Shown: positions 62,418 to 64,000 of the stretch, piece after piece
How positions within the stretch are numbered: position 1 is the stretch's first letter
How the letters are laid out: each line of letters starts with the position of its first letter
NCBI GenBank assembly: GCA_015039365.1
Contig: WION01000111.1
Span: 62,001 to 126,000, forward strand
Direction: 5' to 3'
From: Amanita rubescens
Taxonomy: Eukaryota > Basidiomycota > Agaricomycetes > Agaricales > Amanitaceae
DNA: 64,000 nt
Notes under the pieces: generated by a model
The model's input: only the letters and a program-made list of their open reading frames with translations
Told to the model about the DNA's origin: nothing
The model's database searches: none
Program-made: the position numbers and the translations under genes

Positions 62418-64000
62418 CTGCCGTGGACCGCCAAGTTGCTACCTCCATCCGGACACAATTTTGGGATGGGACCAGTTATTCTTAGAGTGCCGCACTTTTC
62501 TCCTTGAAGATGGTAATGCTGCGATGGTCGGCAAAACGTCATGTGTCTTCGATTCGCAAAAGTCGCGTGGAATATTGTGCCTCCCTAAACCTCCGTTGAG
62601 CTTGTCATGATAATACAATCTTGCACTTTATTGTTGTTCTCCGATTAAGGTCCGAAACATGGCCCGCAGCACCGGACTCGTGCACGCCAGCATTTTCATA
62701 TAAATGTGTCCTTGACCCAGACCATATCCTCATTTATGTCGGACCGAGCCTTGTGGGTACCGCCACGGACATGTGTGATAGAAAACAAGCTTTTAGCGGC
62801 CGACGACGTTCTTTGGACGCTAGCTTTTGTTGTCGTCAATTCAATGCCAAGATTAGAATTTCATTGATTTCATCAAGTTATGTGGATACAGTAGTATATG
62901 GTACGCGGAGCCGGACAATAAGAGCTCAGTTGTCGGTGTCTGGTGTCTCTGATGTCTGTGGCGTTGGAATGACTAAAGCCAGCTGCCACACCCATTACAC
63001 TGGGTCAACGCTCGTTTTGTTCCCCTATACCTAGGTCAGCGTATCCAGCGATGGCATCGTAGGGTTTGAATGAAACAGTTCATTAGACGATGATGAACCC
63101 GACAACAAAATTGTTGCACTTTGAAACGCTCTATTTATTGGAAGCGTAGTTTGCATACGGGTAACGATGACAGCATCTTGCGCAGAGCGCAAACTCCCCA
63201 TTCGGCATTCTATTTTGTACTGTCTCAGGTGAGTAATTATACACAAGGTTACCCTTAGATGATTTTTTATCAATCTCCGTGTGCGATAGAATCTACTGAT
63301 GCTGCATTTGTAGCTGTAGTATGTACAGCGGTTATCGTTCCAATTGCGATAATAATATAGACGTCATAACAGTAAAAGCAGGTGAGTCAGCATCCCTGGA
63401 TAGAACTAAAACGGGTCTTATTTGCCACGGAACGGCCCTCGGGTTATATGCAATGATGTGGCATTCACATCTGCCAAGCTGGGATATATGGTTTGCGTCT
63501 AAACGTTACATCATGATTACAATGGGTCTGCACCCAAGATCACTTCAATCGACGCTTGTGAATAATATCAATCGCCGTGAAGTGCGGGGACGTACACGGC
63601 TTTTATGTACTGATAGAGTGCGGGTCAACATGCCGACCCCGTGCCTTTCGCTCTCTGTCCCGAGTGTTCCGACCACCTTTGCTCGTCATTCATTGCCCAC
63701 TGGTACCAATCACGGAGACAGGCACTGAATATAAGGAGCAGACTTAACGCCGCGGCGACCCACGAATAGAGGGCATCGCCCGTGTACCGCGTTACCTCGC
63801 CAAGACCGATTGGATAGGCCCTCCCGCTCTAACACCCTCAGATAGGTATATGCAGACTCGCTTAGTTGGGCGACCCCAATTTATTGATTTCCGGGTTCCC
63901 GTCTATTCCGTATCTAGTAAAAGGCACCTTGTACTACATGGTGGGGGTGCCAATCAAACTACCGAAAAGGGTACGCCGTAGTCTTGGAGGTGGTAGAGAA
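62418..64000. other. Right end, no supported gene
   Basis: Open frames of 135-137 codons on the plus strand (62621-63034, 63321-63728) and 80 codons on the minus strand (63273-63031) show no recognisable motif. A partial gene could continue beyond the window. Confidence 0.35.

Noticed and set aside
1..64000. CRISPR arrays, rRNA genes, bacterial operons
   Set aside because: No regularly spaced direct repeats with unique spacers, no rRNA-like sequence, and the intron-rich gene structure is fungal.

Overview
The window looks like nuclear DNA of a mushroom-forming basidiomycete (Agaricomycetes). The evidence is many 45-60 nt GT-AG introns, hAT and KDZ transposase remnants, NACHT/STAND genes with ankyrin or TPR repeats, F-box/LRR-type proteins, TKL-like kinases, and a Crinkler-type NTPase. 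The species cannot be named from the sequence alone. No rRNA gene, convincing tRNA, or CRISPR array was seen. All splice models below were read by eye.

Region 1 (1-12.4 kb) is AT-rich and full of mobile DNA. It holds a broken hAT transposase (1-645), a 3.2 kb foldback-like element with inverted arms (646-3838), the tail of a KDZ-type transposon protein (about 3800-4447), and a decayed element-like ORF (about 5.1-6.0 kb). It ends with a large NACHT-ankyrin gene on the minus strand (6777-12273). That gene has about 39 ankyrin repeats, with nested block duplications of 8 and 3 repeats.

Region 2 (12.4-25 kb) has an F-box protein, a decayed fragment of the tRNA-splicing ligase Trl1, a dispersed short repeat, and a striking arrangement. 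Two closely related kinase genes lie in inverted orientation (20277-21724 plus; 21982-23446 minus). Each begins exactly where another gene loses its normal 3' end: a Ras GTPase on one side and a CorA/Mnr2-type Mg2+ transporter on the other.

Region 3 (25-38 kb) contains a PD-(D/E)XK-like protein, a Crinkler/RHS-type NTPase with a nuclease-like tail, an F-box protein, a DEDDy 3'-5' exonuclease, a second hAT pseudogene, and a STAND-TPR gene with a likely frameshift.

Region 4 (38.5-42.6 kb) has a second NACHT gene, divergent from the TPR gene, with an unusual coiled-coil C-terminus and two apparent frameshifts, followed by a membrane protein.

Region 5 (42.6-64 kb) is gene-poor (8.2 kb and 4.8 kb deserts). 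It carries two well-preserved conserved genes: a PHO80/PCL-type cyclin (50803-52943) and a SPO22/ZIP4 meiotic scaffold gene (57697-62417).

Overall the window mixes a few conserved genes (cyclin, SPO22/ZIP4, exonuclease) with fast-evolving accessory families (NLR-like STAND, F-box, kinase, Crinkler/nuclease). Many of the accessory genes are damaged, duplicated or fused next to transposon debris.
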